Shown: in pieces, positions 15,441 through 23,475 of the stretch
Numbering within the stretch: position 1 is the first letter of the stretch
Layout: every line of letters begins with the position of its first letter
From: an uncultured Bacteroidaceae bacterium
Lineage (GTDB): Bacteria > Bacteroidota > Bacteroidia > Bacteroidales > Bacteroidaceae
Direction: 5' to 3'
NCBI GenBank assembly: GCA_934293005.1
Contig: CAKQYA010000023.1
Location: forward strand, 1 to 39,023
Length of the DNA: 39,023 bases
The notes under the pieces: model-generated
Database searches by the model: none
Seen by the model: the letters and a program-made list of their open reading frames with translations, nothing else
What the model was told of the DNA's origin: nothing
Program-made: the position numbers and the translations under genes

Positions 15441-16280
15441 CTAAGGCAGGATGATGTTGCGTGTAGATGTGCCATATCCGCACCAATAGCCGAGCGCGCC
15501 TTTTATGTTGCATGGCAGATTGCGTGTGTATGGGAACATCATGTTGTCGCCAAGCGCAACTTTTTTCTCATAGGCATTCCAGAATGCGAATGATGTGCTG
15601 TCTATCCTGGCCAGCTTGACGGACACGGTGTCACCAGAGGTGAAATAAGTCTTGTAATCCTTGTTCATCATCAAGTGTGGCTGAAGTACTGATATGCTGT
15701 TGTGGGCTTTGAGCACTTCGCTGTCAAAGTTGCCCAGATATGTGGCATGGTATTGCTTGTTTGCAGAACCTGTCTTTACAAACATCTGATAGTAGCTATG
15801 CGGTGTGGCTGTGTCTGCAAAGTGGGCATTTATGGAGTATATGGTATCGCTTCCCTGTGCCAGTTGCATGCTCAATGAGTCGATAGTGGGTGGCTCCGGG
15901 ATGTATGTGGAAGCCTCCGCATGCATGTCTTTATAGTCAACGAGCAGAGTGTAATGTCTGCCTGCTTTGCCGCGCATCCGTCCTGTGGTGTATATGAAAG
16001 GAGGGTAATATCCCTTGTCGTATTTGCCTGTGAGGGTGACTGTGTCTTCTCCATCGCACACTCTCACCACAGCCCATCGCAGCAGATGGTCAGACAGGTC
16101 TTCAAGTGACGTCTCGTCTTCTGATATCACAAGCGACTTTGTGATGATTGCTACTGGAAACTCTCCGTCTTCAATCCAACCTTCTACTATCATAGACTCT
16201 TTTGGCTTTGCAAAATATCCGTCGTCACATCCTGAGAAACATAGGATGATGACAGCTGTAATAATGTATATTGGTTTCAT
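15441..16280 (-). CDS. DUF4249 lipoprotein, partner of the TonB-dependent receptor
   Basis: The 279-aa protein begins MKPIYIITAVIILCFSGC, a lipoprotein signal with its Cys at residue 18, then DDGYF. The mature region has the DUF4249 pattern (SMIVEGWIEDGEFPVAIIT, WAVVRVCDGEDTVTL, YTLLVDYKDMHAEASTYIPEPPTIDSL). DUF4249 proteins are Bacteroidetes lipoproteins usually encoded next to a TonB-dependent receptor; their ligand is unknown. It lies 18 bp downstream of the receptor on the same strand. The frame can be read from a GTG two codons upstream, but the ATG at 16280 fits the signal peptide better. Last gene of a leftward three-gene set. Confidence 0.85.
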   Translation of the reverse strand: MKPIYIITAVIILCFSGCDDGYFAKPKESMIVEGWIEDGEFPVAIITKSLVISEDETSLEDLSDHLLRWAVVRVCDGEDTVTLTGKYDKGYYPPFIYTTGRMRGKAGRHYTLLVDYKDMHAEASTYIPEPPTIDSLSMQLAQGSDTIYSINAHFADTATPHSYYQMFVKTGSANKQYHATYLGNFDSEVLKAHNSISVLQPHLMMNKDYKTYFTSGDTVSVKLARIDSTSFAFWNAYEKKVALGDNMMFPYTRNLPCNIKGALGYWCGYGTSTRNIILP

Positions 16281-16298
16281 GAACACATCTTCTTATTC

Positions 16299-18320
16299 TT
16301 ATAGTTTGATGAAGTAACTTACTGATGGAAGTATCGGACTCACGAAATGCACCGACTTGTAATACATCTCGTTGTGCTTGTTGGTCCTGACAAAATGGAA
16401 CAAATCATTATTCCTGCAGAGCACATTGTAGAGAGACAAGTTTACCCCTTGCTCATTGTTGTGCCTTGTATGCCATTTGTAGTTGGCCGACAAGTCTATC
16501 CGCATGTAAGCCTTCAGTCTGTTTGCGTTGTGCTCGCCCATCTGTGCCACGATGTTCCCGTTGAGGATATAAGCGCATTGGGGAGCTGTGAATGGTGTGC
16601 CTGAGCACGCTACCATTGTGGTGCCGAAGCTCCAATGGCGTGACGTGGCGTAGGTTGCCACCAGATTCACCTCGTGTGTTCTGTCGTGGTTCGCTGGGTA
16701 AGAGTCCTTCTTGTCATCTATGACGAATGTGCGTCTTGCTTTGCCGAAGGAATAGCATATCCAACCTGTGAGTCGTCCTGTGCATTTGCTGAGCATGGCT
16801 GTGGCTCCGTAGTTGTGTCCGTCTCCATGCAGAAGATTGTCGTTGAGGTCGTAGTTGCTGTTGACGATGTCAAGTGCGGTGCCGCCATATTCTATTTGGT
16901 TGTAAAGTCGCTTGTAGTAGGCAGAAAAGGACAATTGATACCGCCTGCCTAACAGGTATGTTTCTGTTTGAGCTGTGATGCCGTGGGCATGCTGCGGCAT
17001 GTGGGCTTTGCATGCAGGAAGCCAAAACTCTGTGGGCATGCCTGCGTCGGAGAATCCGGTTTGGAATAGATATTGGTGTCTGGTGGCGTATGCGAGAGTG
17101 TACTTGGTGTTGCTCGTGTAGTGGGTGAGTCTGACAGATGGGTTGGCCGATTGGTATGTTCTGCCTCCATGAAAGTAGATGTTGCCTCGCAGTCCAGCCT
17201 CGATGAGCGAATGGTCTGATAGCCATAGCTGATAGTTGGCATATGCCGATGCTTCTGCAGAAGAACTGCGCCCATTATTGGCCTGTGTGGTGTTGTATCT
17301 CTGATTGTTGCCGATGCGCATGGGACGTATGTCGTGCAGTATGGCATCTGCTCCGCATGTCATGTTGCCGAAGGCAGCATTGCATCTGATGCCATAATCG
17401 GTAATGCGTGACGACACCATGTAGCGTTCGTCCATCATGTCGGCGCTCAGTCTGTTTCTGTAAGATGTTACATACAAGGTCGTGTGCAGGCTGTTGTCCT
17501 TGTCGTCATCATATTTCCAATGTGCAGCAGCCATGGCGTTGCCCCATTTGTCATGCATGGTCGCTTGATAATCTTTGTCGCGCATCTTGGCATCATCTTC
17601 ACCCATGTACGCGTCAAGCAAGAAAGTGTGCTTGTTGTTCATTCTGTACATATAGGTGGCGTTGAGGTCGTAGAATGTGTAGTCGATGCCTGTGTCATCA
17701 GCTTCGAGCCATGAGCCATACAGAGTGTTGATGTATGATGCGCGGGCAGAGACTGTCAGGGCTGAATGTTTGCCTGCAGGGATGCGCATGGTGCCCTGTG
17801 AGGATATGAGTCCTATTGATGCGTCGACATTCATGCTGTCGGGCAGTTGATTGTCTGAAAGCATGTTCAGTTGTGCGCCAAGTCTGTTAGAGAAGTCTGC
17901 CGTCTGTGCGCTTTCGTTGAGCGACAGCGACTTGTAGTGTGAAGCGTTGAAGGTGGAGAAGAAACCGAGCAGATGGCTGGCATTATATATGGGCACGCCA
18001 TTGATAGCCGTCTCGTTGTGCTCATTGTCCGAGCCTTGCACGTGTATGCCTCCATTGTATTCGTTGTTGGTTTGTATGCCTGGAAGCATTTGCGCATAAT
18101 GCATGGGGTCGGCATTGCCAAGAATCTTAGGCATGTCGTCCATCATCTTCATGTCCCACAGCAGCGAGCCGCTGGATGTCCTTGTGGTATGAAGTGTTCG
18201 TCTTGCGCTCTTCACAAGCACACTGTCTAAAATGATGCCCTGCATCTTCTCAGTCTTCTGTGCTGAAACTGAGGAGATGCAGAGCATGGCAATGATATAT
18301 GATGTGAATTTATGCATCAT
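16299..18320 (-). CDS. TonB-dependent outer-membrane receptor
   Basis: The 673-aa precursor has a signal peptide (MMHKFTSYIIAMLCISSVSAQ), a short segment ILDSVLVKSARR resembling the TonB-box/plug entry, a plug domain (GGIHVQGSDNEHNETAINGVPIYNASHLLGFF) and a long Tyr/Asn-rich 22-strand barrel ending SVSYFIKL. It lacks the N-terminal carboxypeptidase-like domain of SusC proteins and is far shorter, and no SusD is present. It is therefore of the general siderophore/metal/vitamin/peptide receptor type rather than a glycan SusC. The partner DUF4249 lipoprotein follows 18 bp downstream. The substrate cannot be deduced. Confidence 0.88.
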   Translation of the reverse strand: MMHKFTSYIIAMLCISSVSAQKTEKMQGIILDSVLVKSARRTLHTTRTSSGSLLWDMKMMDDMPKILGNADPMHYAQMLPGIQTNNEYNGGIHVQGSDNEHNETAINGVPIYNASHLLGFFSTFNASHYKSLSLNESAQTADFSNRLGAQLNMLSDNQLPDSMNVDASIGLISSQGTMRIPAGKHSALTVSARASYINTLYGSWLEADDTGIDYTFYDLNATYMYRMNNKHTFLLDAYMGEDDAKMRDKDYQATMHDKWGNAMAAAHWKYDDDKDNSLHTTLYVTSYRNRLSADMMDERYMVSSRITDYGIRCNAAFGNMTCGADAILHDIRPMRIGNNQRYNTTQANNGRSSSAEASAYANYQLWLSDHSLIEAGLRGNIYFHGGRTYQSANPSVRLTHYTSNTKYTLAYATRHQYLFQTGFSDAGMPTEFWLPACKAHMPQHAHGITAQTETYLLGRRYQLSFSAYYKRLYNQIEYGGTALDIVNSNYDLNDNLLHGDGHNYGATAMLSKCTGRLTGWICYSFGKARRTFVIDDKKDSYPANHDRTHEVNLVATYATSRHWSFGTTMVACSGTPFTAPQCAYILNGNIVAQMGEHNANRLKAYMRIDLSANYKWHTRHNNEQGVNLSLYNVLCRNNDLFHFVRTNKHNEMYYKSVHFVSPILPSVSYFIKL

Positions 18321-18373
18321 GTGCCTTTTCGGCTTATGAGGGTATTGCCCTTGCTGAAAGGCGTGGGCCTTGT

Positions 18374-19855
18374 TTAGTATTGTGGATAATTTGGAGAGAC
18401 AGGATAGTATTCGTCATCCTCGTCATCCTCGATGCCCAGCAGTTCCTTGTAGTTCTCCATGAGCTTCTCGAATTTCTTAACCACATCTTTGAATTCGTTG
18501 CCGCCGAAGAAGGTGTCGAATGTGCTGTAAGTAGAGCCATCGTTAAATCGGAGCACATAATCTGCATACCAATATTTGCCATAGTAATAAGAATCCTCGA
18601 ATGGCTCAAGCTCAACCTTAGCCTGCTTTGTCGACTTGTTGTCATAATATATGTTGATGTCGGCAAGTTCGTTGGCCTGGTTGATGTATGACTTGAACTT
18701 GCCCTCGTTCTCGTCGTTTTCGTCTGCGTCAATCAGATTTTCAACATATCTGCGCACATTCTTCACCTTGCCCATCACCTTCACTTTGTCCATGATGTTG
18801 ACGCTTACATAAGCATTGTTTGCGTTGCTGCCATTGTCTTCCATGTCTTTCAGATCATCTGGAGTGTTGTCCTCCACAAGGTCTTTGACGGTGAATGAAG
18901 GAATGCCGGAAATGTCGGTTGAGGCATTCATGTTGACGAGCTTCACACCATTCTTGGTGACATTATATTCCATGGCAACAGACTTGTTTCCCTTGTAAGC
19001 CAATTGCTTGAGGGATATCTGATAACCAATATTTGTCTCGATGCTTGCAGAAAGGTCGAAGCTGTTCTTTGCGAAGTTGAAGGTGTTGCCATCGAGATTA
19101 GAAATGTTGATGTTCACGTCAACTTTGACAATAGTCTCGCTTCCTTCTGTGAAGGTGAAGCAGATATGCTCTGGCACACTTACGGTAGTGTTGTATCTGT
19201 CTATGTATTCTGTGATGATACTTCCGCCTCCATCAGGATAATCATAGTCGTCATATTCTTCAATCTTGCCGATGTACACATCCTTTGTCTTGCCGCTTGA
19301 TGTGAGCTTTGCCACACATTTTTGGCCTGCTTTGTTTTTGACGGCAAACTGCAGATCGTTGGCTTTGGTGTAAGTCCATGAACGGCTCGACTTGTCAGCC
19401 TCGAAGTGTCCTGTGATGTTGGAGAGGACAACGAGCAGGTTGTAGTCGGTGTATTCGTAACGGATGATATTGCCCCAAGGATCTTTTTTTGTCTCTGTGT
19501 CTTCTCCAACATATTTCACAAGTTCATCATAGATGTCATTCTCAAATTGAGAATCGTCCTCAAACTCGTAGTCGGAATATTCTTCTCTGATATACTCGGC
19601 AAGATCATGCATCCTGTCAAAGTCTGATGATGGAACCATGTTCATGAAGTCCATCGCGACCTTTTCGAGCTTCTGCTTCTGTTCGTAAGAAGTGAGAGGT
19701 GTGGAACTGCCTCCTGGTGTTTCTGGTCCTCCAGGTGTCTCTGTGCCCGAGCCGTTGCTGCCATCGTCAGAAGGATCATCGTCGCCACATGAAATCAAGC
19801 CTAAGCTTGGTGCTGAAAGAAGAAGCACGTATGTGAAAAATTTTATACTTCTCAT
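18374..19855 (-). CDS. Unknown lipoprotein upstream of the TonB receptor
   Basis: I do not recognise the family. From the ATG at 19855 the 493-aa product has a lipoprotein signal, MRSIKFFTYVLLLSAPSLGLISC, followed by an acidic, flexible linker (DDDPSDDGSNGSGTETPGG) that would tether it to a membrane surface. The remainder is rich in Asp, Lys and Tyr and looks soluble and beta-rich in the middle (NISNLDGNTFNFAKNSFDLSASIE), with a helical C-terminal part (FKDVVKKFEKLMENYKELLGIEDDEDDEYY). The frame extends 26 codons upstream, but that stretch would bury the signal peptide, so it is not used. The gene lies 53 bp upstream of the TonB receptor on the same strand and may be a surface substrate-binding partner. 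That role is an inference from position only. Confidence 0.75.
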   Translation of the reverse strand: MRSIKFFTYVLLLSAPSLGLISCGDDDPSDDGSNGSGTETPGGPETPGGSSTPLTSYEQKQKLEKVAMDFMNMVPSSDFDRMHDLAEYIREEYSDYEFEDDSQFENDIYDELVKYVGEDTETKKDPWGNIIRYEYTDYNLLVVLSNITGHFEADKSSRSWTYTKANDLQFAVKNKAGQKCVAKLTSSGKTKDVYIGKIEEYDDYDYPDGGGSIITEYIDRYNTTVSVPEHICFTFTEGSETIVKVDVNINISNLDGNTFNFAKNSFDLSASIETNIGYQISLKQLAYKGNKSVAMEYNVTKNGVKLVNMNASTDISGIPSFTVKDLVEDNTPDDLKDMEDNGSNANNAYVSVNIMDKVKVMGKVKNVRRYVENLIDADENDENEGKFKSYINQANELADINIYYDNKSTKQAKVELEPFEDSYYYGKYWYADYVLRFNDGSTYSTFDTFFGGNEFKDVVKKFEKLMENYKELLGIEDDEDDEYYPVSPNYPQY

Positions 19856-19973
19856 AGTCGTGAATAATAAGGTTTTTGTGCAGGCCACTCCTTGCCCGAA
19901 CTGGTTAATAATTTGTGTTATGTAACGAAGCAACGTGCCACATGGAGTAGGGTTGCGGACATTCTTCTGCTGG

Positions 19974-19981
19974 CAAATATA
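19974..19981 (-). promoter_or_regulatory. Putative -7 element for lipoprotein-TonB receptor operon
   Basis: The minus strand reads TATATTTG (TAnnTTTG), with a TTTTG at 19998-20002 somewhat close as a -33 box (16-nt spacing). The leader would be about 110 nt. Confidence 0.45.
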
Positions 19982-20073
19982 ATATGTTTTTCATGAACAA
20001 AACAATATTTATTATTTTTTTTTGAATAAAACGTGTTTTTTTCTTTCTGTTGCTGTGAATTTGCTATTTTATC

Positions 20074-20105
20074 CTTGGCTGAAAGGAAAGTATTGGCTAA
20101 ATTTG
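20074..20105 (+). promoter_or_regulatory. Promoter of the licD-like operon
   Basis: TTG at 20075-20077 and TAAATTTG at 20098-20105 have 20-nt spacing. The -7 element is a full consensus match, and the leader before the ATG at 20254 would be about 140 nt. It is divergent from the lipoprotein promoter in a gap of about 400 bp that is otherwise AT-rich and without genes. Confidence 0.5.
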
Positions 20106-20253
20106 CATTATGTTTTGGCTGTAATGAAATATTATAGGATAACATGTTTTATGAGAAATGCAATAATCCATCAGCAATGAGTGTGGAATGATACTCTCTC
20201 GTCAACAAATGAAATGCAGGATACCTTCTTGAGGGTGAAATACAGAAACAGAA

Positions 20254-21072
20254 ATGAAAAATGATTATCTGACAGAAAACGTGAAGCGAAATCTCCGCAA
20301 GTGCCAGCTCAAGCAGTTGGGCATTCTTGAGGTCATCGACGGCATCTGCAAGAAGCATGGCATTGAATATTGGCTTGATGGCGGCAGCATACTTGGTGCT
20401 GTGCGCCATGGTGGCTTCATACCATGGGATGACGATATAGACATAGCCATGCGTAAGGAAGCCCTTGATGAGTTTGTCAAGGTGGCTCCATCCGAACTGC
20501 CTGATGGCCTGTTTCTGCAGACCCCCTTGAGTGATCCGCAGTCGAAAGAGCCGATAGTGAAGGTGCGCGACATGAATTCGCTCTATATTGAAAGCACAGA
20601 CACCTTTAATGCTGATTATCAGAAGGGGCTTTATGTCGATATCTTTCCATTCATTGATTATCCCACAGTGCCGCGCTCATGGGTAAAGAAAGTGGCTAAA
20701 GGCATATCTGTCAGCTACAGCATACTTCATGCGCAGCATTATTATTCTGCACGTTCTTTCTTTGAATTTTTCTATTTCGGAGCGAAATACCTGTGCTGCA
20801 AAGTTCTGTGGAGCATGGTCGCTGCCTTTCGTCCGCATGACACATACATGTCGAATGTGCTCATCAACAATGGATATGGCATAATGCACAGGCAAGACTC
20901 CATATTCCCCATAGGAAGCATACAGTTTGAGGGCAAGACTTTTTCTGCTCCAGCCAATCCTGATGCTTATCTGAAAGATCTGTATAAGAACTACATGGAC
21001 GTGCCCCCAGTGGATAAACGTCATATACATGCCATATATATCCAACCTTATCTTGATCAACCTGATAATTAA
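20254..21072 (+). CDS. LicD-family phosphotransferase
   Basis: The 272-aa protein carries the LicD/fukutin-family nucleotidyltransferase-fold signature at 39-66: YWLDGGSILGAVRHGG followed by FIPWDDDIDIAM, with the metal-binding Asp cluster at 59-63. LicD proteins transfer a phospho-alcohol (phosphocholine in pneumococcus, ribitol phosphate in human FKTN/FKRP) from a CDP-activated donor onto a sugar. There is no signal peptide or clear membrane span, so it should work in the cytoplasm on a glycan before export. The next gene, only 6 bp downstream, encodes a cytidylyltransferase that could supply the CDP donor. The transferred group is not determined by sequence; no choline kinase or choline transporter is nearby, which makes phosphocholine less likely. 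Confidence 0.88.
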   Translation: MKNDYLTENVKRNLRKCQLKQLGILEVIDGICKKHGIEYWLDGGSILGAVRHGGFIPWDDDIDIAMRKEALDEFVKVAPSELPDGLFLQTPLSDPQSKEPIVKVRDMNSLYIESTDTFNADYQKGLYVDIFPFIDYPTVPRSWVKKVAKGISVSYSILHAQHYYSARSFFEFFYFGAKYLCCKVLWSMVAAFRPHDTYMSNVLINNGYGIMHRQDSIFPIGSIQFEGKTFSAPANPDAYLKDLYKNYMDVPPVDKRHIHAIYIQPYLDQPDN

Positions 21073-21078
21073 AAGAAC

Positions 21079-21801
21079 ATGAATATAGCGATAATCATAG
21101 CGGGTGGAGTGGGCAACCGCATGGGACAGGACATTCCAAAGCAGTTCATCAATGTGTATGACAAGCCTGTACTAATATACACCCTTGAGAGTTTTCAGCG
21201 CCATCCGCAGATAGACGCCATAGAAGTGGTGTGTATAGAAGGTTGGGAAAGCGTGGTGCAGGCATACGCCAATCAATTCAACATAACGAAACTGAAATGG
21301 ATTGCAGGAGCTGGCTCAACGGCCCAAGAAAGCATACGCAACGGAGTGTACAACCTTGAGGGCAAGGCCGAGGCAGGAGACAACATCATCATTCATGATG
21401 GCATACGCCCTCTTATAGAGCCTTCTGTGTTGAGCGATGTGATAGCCAAATGTGATGAATATGGCAATGGGGTCACTTCCATGCCATATAACGAGCAGAT
21501 TTTCATAGTCAACCCAGACGATGAGACAACCACGCTGCAATATATTCCTCGAGAGACGCTTCGCCGTGTGGCCACGCCGCAGGCTTATAAGTTCCATCTT
21601 CTTGATGAGAAATATCATGAGGCATACGAGAAGGAAATCGGCATATACGGCTCTGCATACACGAACACCATGATGGTGGAGCTTGGTGTGAAACTCCATT
21701 TTGCCGCTGGCTCAGACAAGAACATCAAACTCACCACCAAGGATGATCTTGAGATGTTCAAGAGCTACATAAAGATGGACAAGGACAATTGGCTGAAATA
21801 A
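21079..21801 (+). CDS. IspD/TarI-like CTP:sugar-alcohol-phosphate cytidylyltransferase
   Basis: The 240-aa protein has the IspD/TarI fold: an N-terminal nucleotide loop IIIAGGVGNRMG at 6-16, PKQF at 20-23, a ribose-binding region IIHDGIRPLIEP, and the C-terminal IKLTTKDDLEMFK. Family members join CTP to methylerythritol 4-phosphate (IspD), ribitol 5-phosphate (TarI, human ISPD) or related substrates. Its place directly between a LicD transferase and an SDR enzyme argues for a glycan-related polyol or ketose phosphate rather than the MEP pathway. It may nevertheless be labelled ispD by automatic pipelines. The start is secure because the first strand begins at the ATG. Confidence 0.85.
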   Translation: MNIAIIIAGGVGNRMGQDIPKQFINVYDKPVLIYTLESFQRHPQIDAIEVVCIEGWESVVQAYANQFNITKLKWIAGAGSTAQESIRNGVYNLEGKAEAGDNIIIHDGIRPLIEPSVLSDVIAKCDEYGNGVTSMPYNEQIFIVNPDDETTTLQYIPRETLRRVATPQAYKFHLLDEKYHEAYEKEIGIYGSAYTNTMMVELGVKLHFAAGSDKNIKLTTKDDLEMFKSYIKMDKDNWLK

Positions 21802-22013
21802 TTATATAAGCGTTTGTGTGAAAGCCAAGCGTATTTGCTATATGATGCAGCACACATTATATTATATATATGATGCCACATGTCAAGTGGGTCTCCAAAT
21901 ACGAGTGCGTCTCGCCTTGATAAAATAATGTATAGAAACTTGATTATAAGCTTATTTGTATAATGTCATGATATCATGTCATTTTTCTTCACGAATAACA
22001 AACCACAGCGCAC

Positions 22014-23060
22014 ATGCATATGAATAAGAATCATCCGTTATATCAGGAAGACATCCGTGCCATCCTCTCCACGCCAGGCATTGAGGCCCTGTATGGAAAG
22101 AGTTTCCTTGTCACAGGAGCTACTGGGCTTATTGGCGTATGTCTGATAGATGTCCTCATGTCTATAGGCCATGGCATAAAGGTGTATGCCGTTGGACGCA
22201 GCAAGCAAAAGGCAGCACAACGCCTTGGGGAGTATTTGGGCAACCCTTTGTTTGAGTTTGTGGAGCAGGATGTGTGTCAGCCTTTGCCTTCATGCATTCA
22301 GGCTGATTACATTATACCAGGGGCGAGCAACACGCATCCGCTTGCTTATTCGCAGTATCCCATAGAGACAATAATGATAAATGTGAAAGGGGCGGAGCAC
22401 GCTCTCGACAAGGCGGTGCAGAGTGGGGCAGAAGTGCTCTATCTGTCTACGGTGGAAGTGTATGGCAACGCAGTTGGTGATGATGTTTTCACGGAAGACT
22501 ACACAGGCAAGCTCAACCTTGCCAATAGCCGCTCATGCTATACGGAATCTAAGCGTGTGAGCGAGGCCATGTGCCAGTCGTACATATCAGAGCGTGGGGC
22601 CAAGGTGAAGATAGTGCGGCTCAGCCGTGTGTTTGGCCCTACCATGCTCCCTGCTGATTCAAAGGCTTCTTCCCAATTCATCAACAAAGCTGTAGCAGGC
22701 GAGGATATAGTGCTGAAGAGTGAGGGCATGCAGCATTTCTCATATACGTATGTGGCTGATGCCGTGTCGGCCATGCTTCATGTGCTCCTGCATGGCCAGG
22801 CAGGGGTGCCATACAACATCTCAGCCGAAGGATGCAACGTCCATTTGAAGGATTTCGCAGGCATCTGTGCTGAGGCTGCTGGCAAGTCGGTTGTGTTTGA
22901 CCTTCCCACAGCGACAGAATCCAAGGGATTCTCCATAGCCACCCAGGCCATACTCGATAATGCCCGTATCAAATCAATAGGCTGGCGTCCGCGCTATTCG
23001 ATGAAGGATGCTGTGGCGCGCACTATTGCTATCTTGAAGGATGGAGAGAATCAAACATGA
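22014..23060 (+). CDS. NAD-dependent epimerase/dehydratase family SDR
   Basis: The 348-aa extended short-chain dehydrogenase/reductase has the NAD(P) motif GATGLIG at 35-41, SNTHPLAYSQYP, the active-site LSTVEVYG (Ser145/Thr146) and Y176-x3-K180 in SCYTESKRVSE. It ends with a substrate-binding part containing SYTYVADAVSAM. It resembles UDP-glucuronate decarboxylase-type enzymes, but the substrate is unknown. In the pneumococcal CDP-arabinitol and CDP-mannitol pathways, as I recall them, an IspD-like cytidylyltransferase is paired with an SDR reductase acting on the CDP-ketose; this gene could play that role. It follows the cytidylyltransferase after a 212-bp gap without a strong terminator. 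The start may be the first ATG or the ATG two codons later. Confidence 0.82.
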   Translation: MHMNKNHPLYQEDIRAILSTPGIEALYGKSFLVTGATGLIGVCLIDVLMSIGHGIKVYAVGRSKQKAAQRLGEYLGNPLFEFVEQDVCQPLPSCIQADYIIPGASNTHPLAYSQYPIETIMINVKGAEHALDKAVQSGAEVLYLSTVEVYGNAVGDDVFTEDYTGKLNLANSRSCYTESKRVSEAMCQSYISERGAKVKIVRLSRVFGPTMLPADSKASSQFINKAVAGEDIVLKSEGMQHFSYTYVADAVSAMLHVLLHGQAGVPYNISAEGCNVHLKDFAGICAEAAGKSVVFDLPTATESKGFSIATQAILDNARIKSIGWRPRYSMKDAVARTIAILKDGENQT

Positions 23061-23135
23061 GTCGGATGACGGCTTTAGGCTTGATTTGCAGCTTTTTTGG
23101 TGGAGATGCAAATATGGTGCGGCTATGAAATGTGA

Positions 23136-23181
23136 AAACCAATGAAGCCTGCAAGCTTATGCTTGCAGGCTTCATTGGTTT
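23136..23181 (-). terminator. 21-bp perfect stem terminator between epimerase gene and tRNA-Asn
   Basis: Positions 23136-23156 pair perfectly with 23161-23181 over a TTAT loop. On the minus strand the stem begins 4 nt after the tRNA 3' end and is followed by TTTTC, so it terminates the tRNA transcript. It may also stop the rightward epimerase mRNA. Confidence 0.85.
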
Positions 23182-23185
23182 GTTG

Positions 23186-23259
23186 CGCTCCAGGATGGGC
23201 TTGAACCAACGACCCCATGATTAACAGTCATGTGCTCTAACCAACTGAGCTACTGAAGC
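23186..23259 (-). tRNA. tRNA-Asn (anticodon GTT)
   Basis: The 74-nt minus-strand sequence folds into a full cloverleaf. The acceptor GCTTCAG pairs with CTGGAGC (one G-T), the D arm is GCTC/GAGC with loop AGTTGGTTA, and the anticodon stem CATGA/TCATG carries loop CTGTTAA with GTT at 23223-23225. The variable loop is GGGTC and the T loop TTCAAGC. The T stem GTTGG/CCATC has one T-T mismatch. The discriminator is G, and CCA is not encoded. Confidence 0.95.
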
Positions 23260-23324
23260 AGAGTTTTCTTTCGTGAAATGCCGCACTCTTTCTGGTTAAC
23301 AGACGGCATCTCTGAAAACGATTG

Positions 23325-23332
23325 CAAAGGTA
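23325..23332 (-). promoter_or_regulatory. -7 promoter element for tRNA-Asn
   Basis: The minus strand reads TACCTTTG, a full TAnnTTTG match 65 nt upstream of the mature tRNA 5' end. No clear -33 box is seen. Confidence 0.45.
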
Positions 23333-23449
23333 ATACATTTTGTCGAGATTGAAGCATTGAGAGAAGAGTTTTTTTAGTTTTTTAATGAAAAAAGAATGCT
23401 GCAGAGATGTTTCATGGAGCGAGAGGCCTGTTTTGTGGATAATAATGCG

Positions 23450-23457
23450 TAACTTTG
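23450..23457 (+). promoter_or_regulatory. -7 promoter element for the GT4 gene
   Basis: TAACTTTG matches the consensus and ends 18 nt before the ATG at 23476. The earlier in-frame ATG at 23455 lies inside this element, which argues against that start. Confidence 0.55.
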
Positions 23458-23475
23458 CATGGGAAAAAGCATATC

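Noticed and set aside
23186..23259. tRNA-Asn as an attachment site for an integrated element
   Set aside because: No integrase and no repeated tRNA 3' fragment was noticed, and the flanking sequence is an intact terminator on one side and a promoter on the other.
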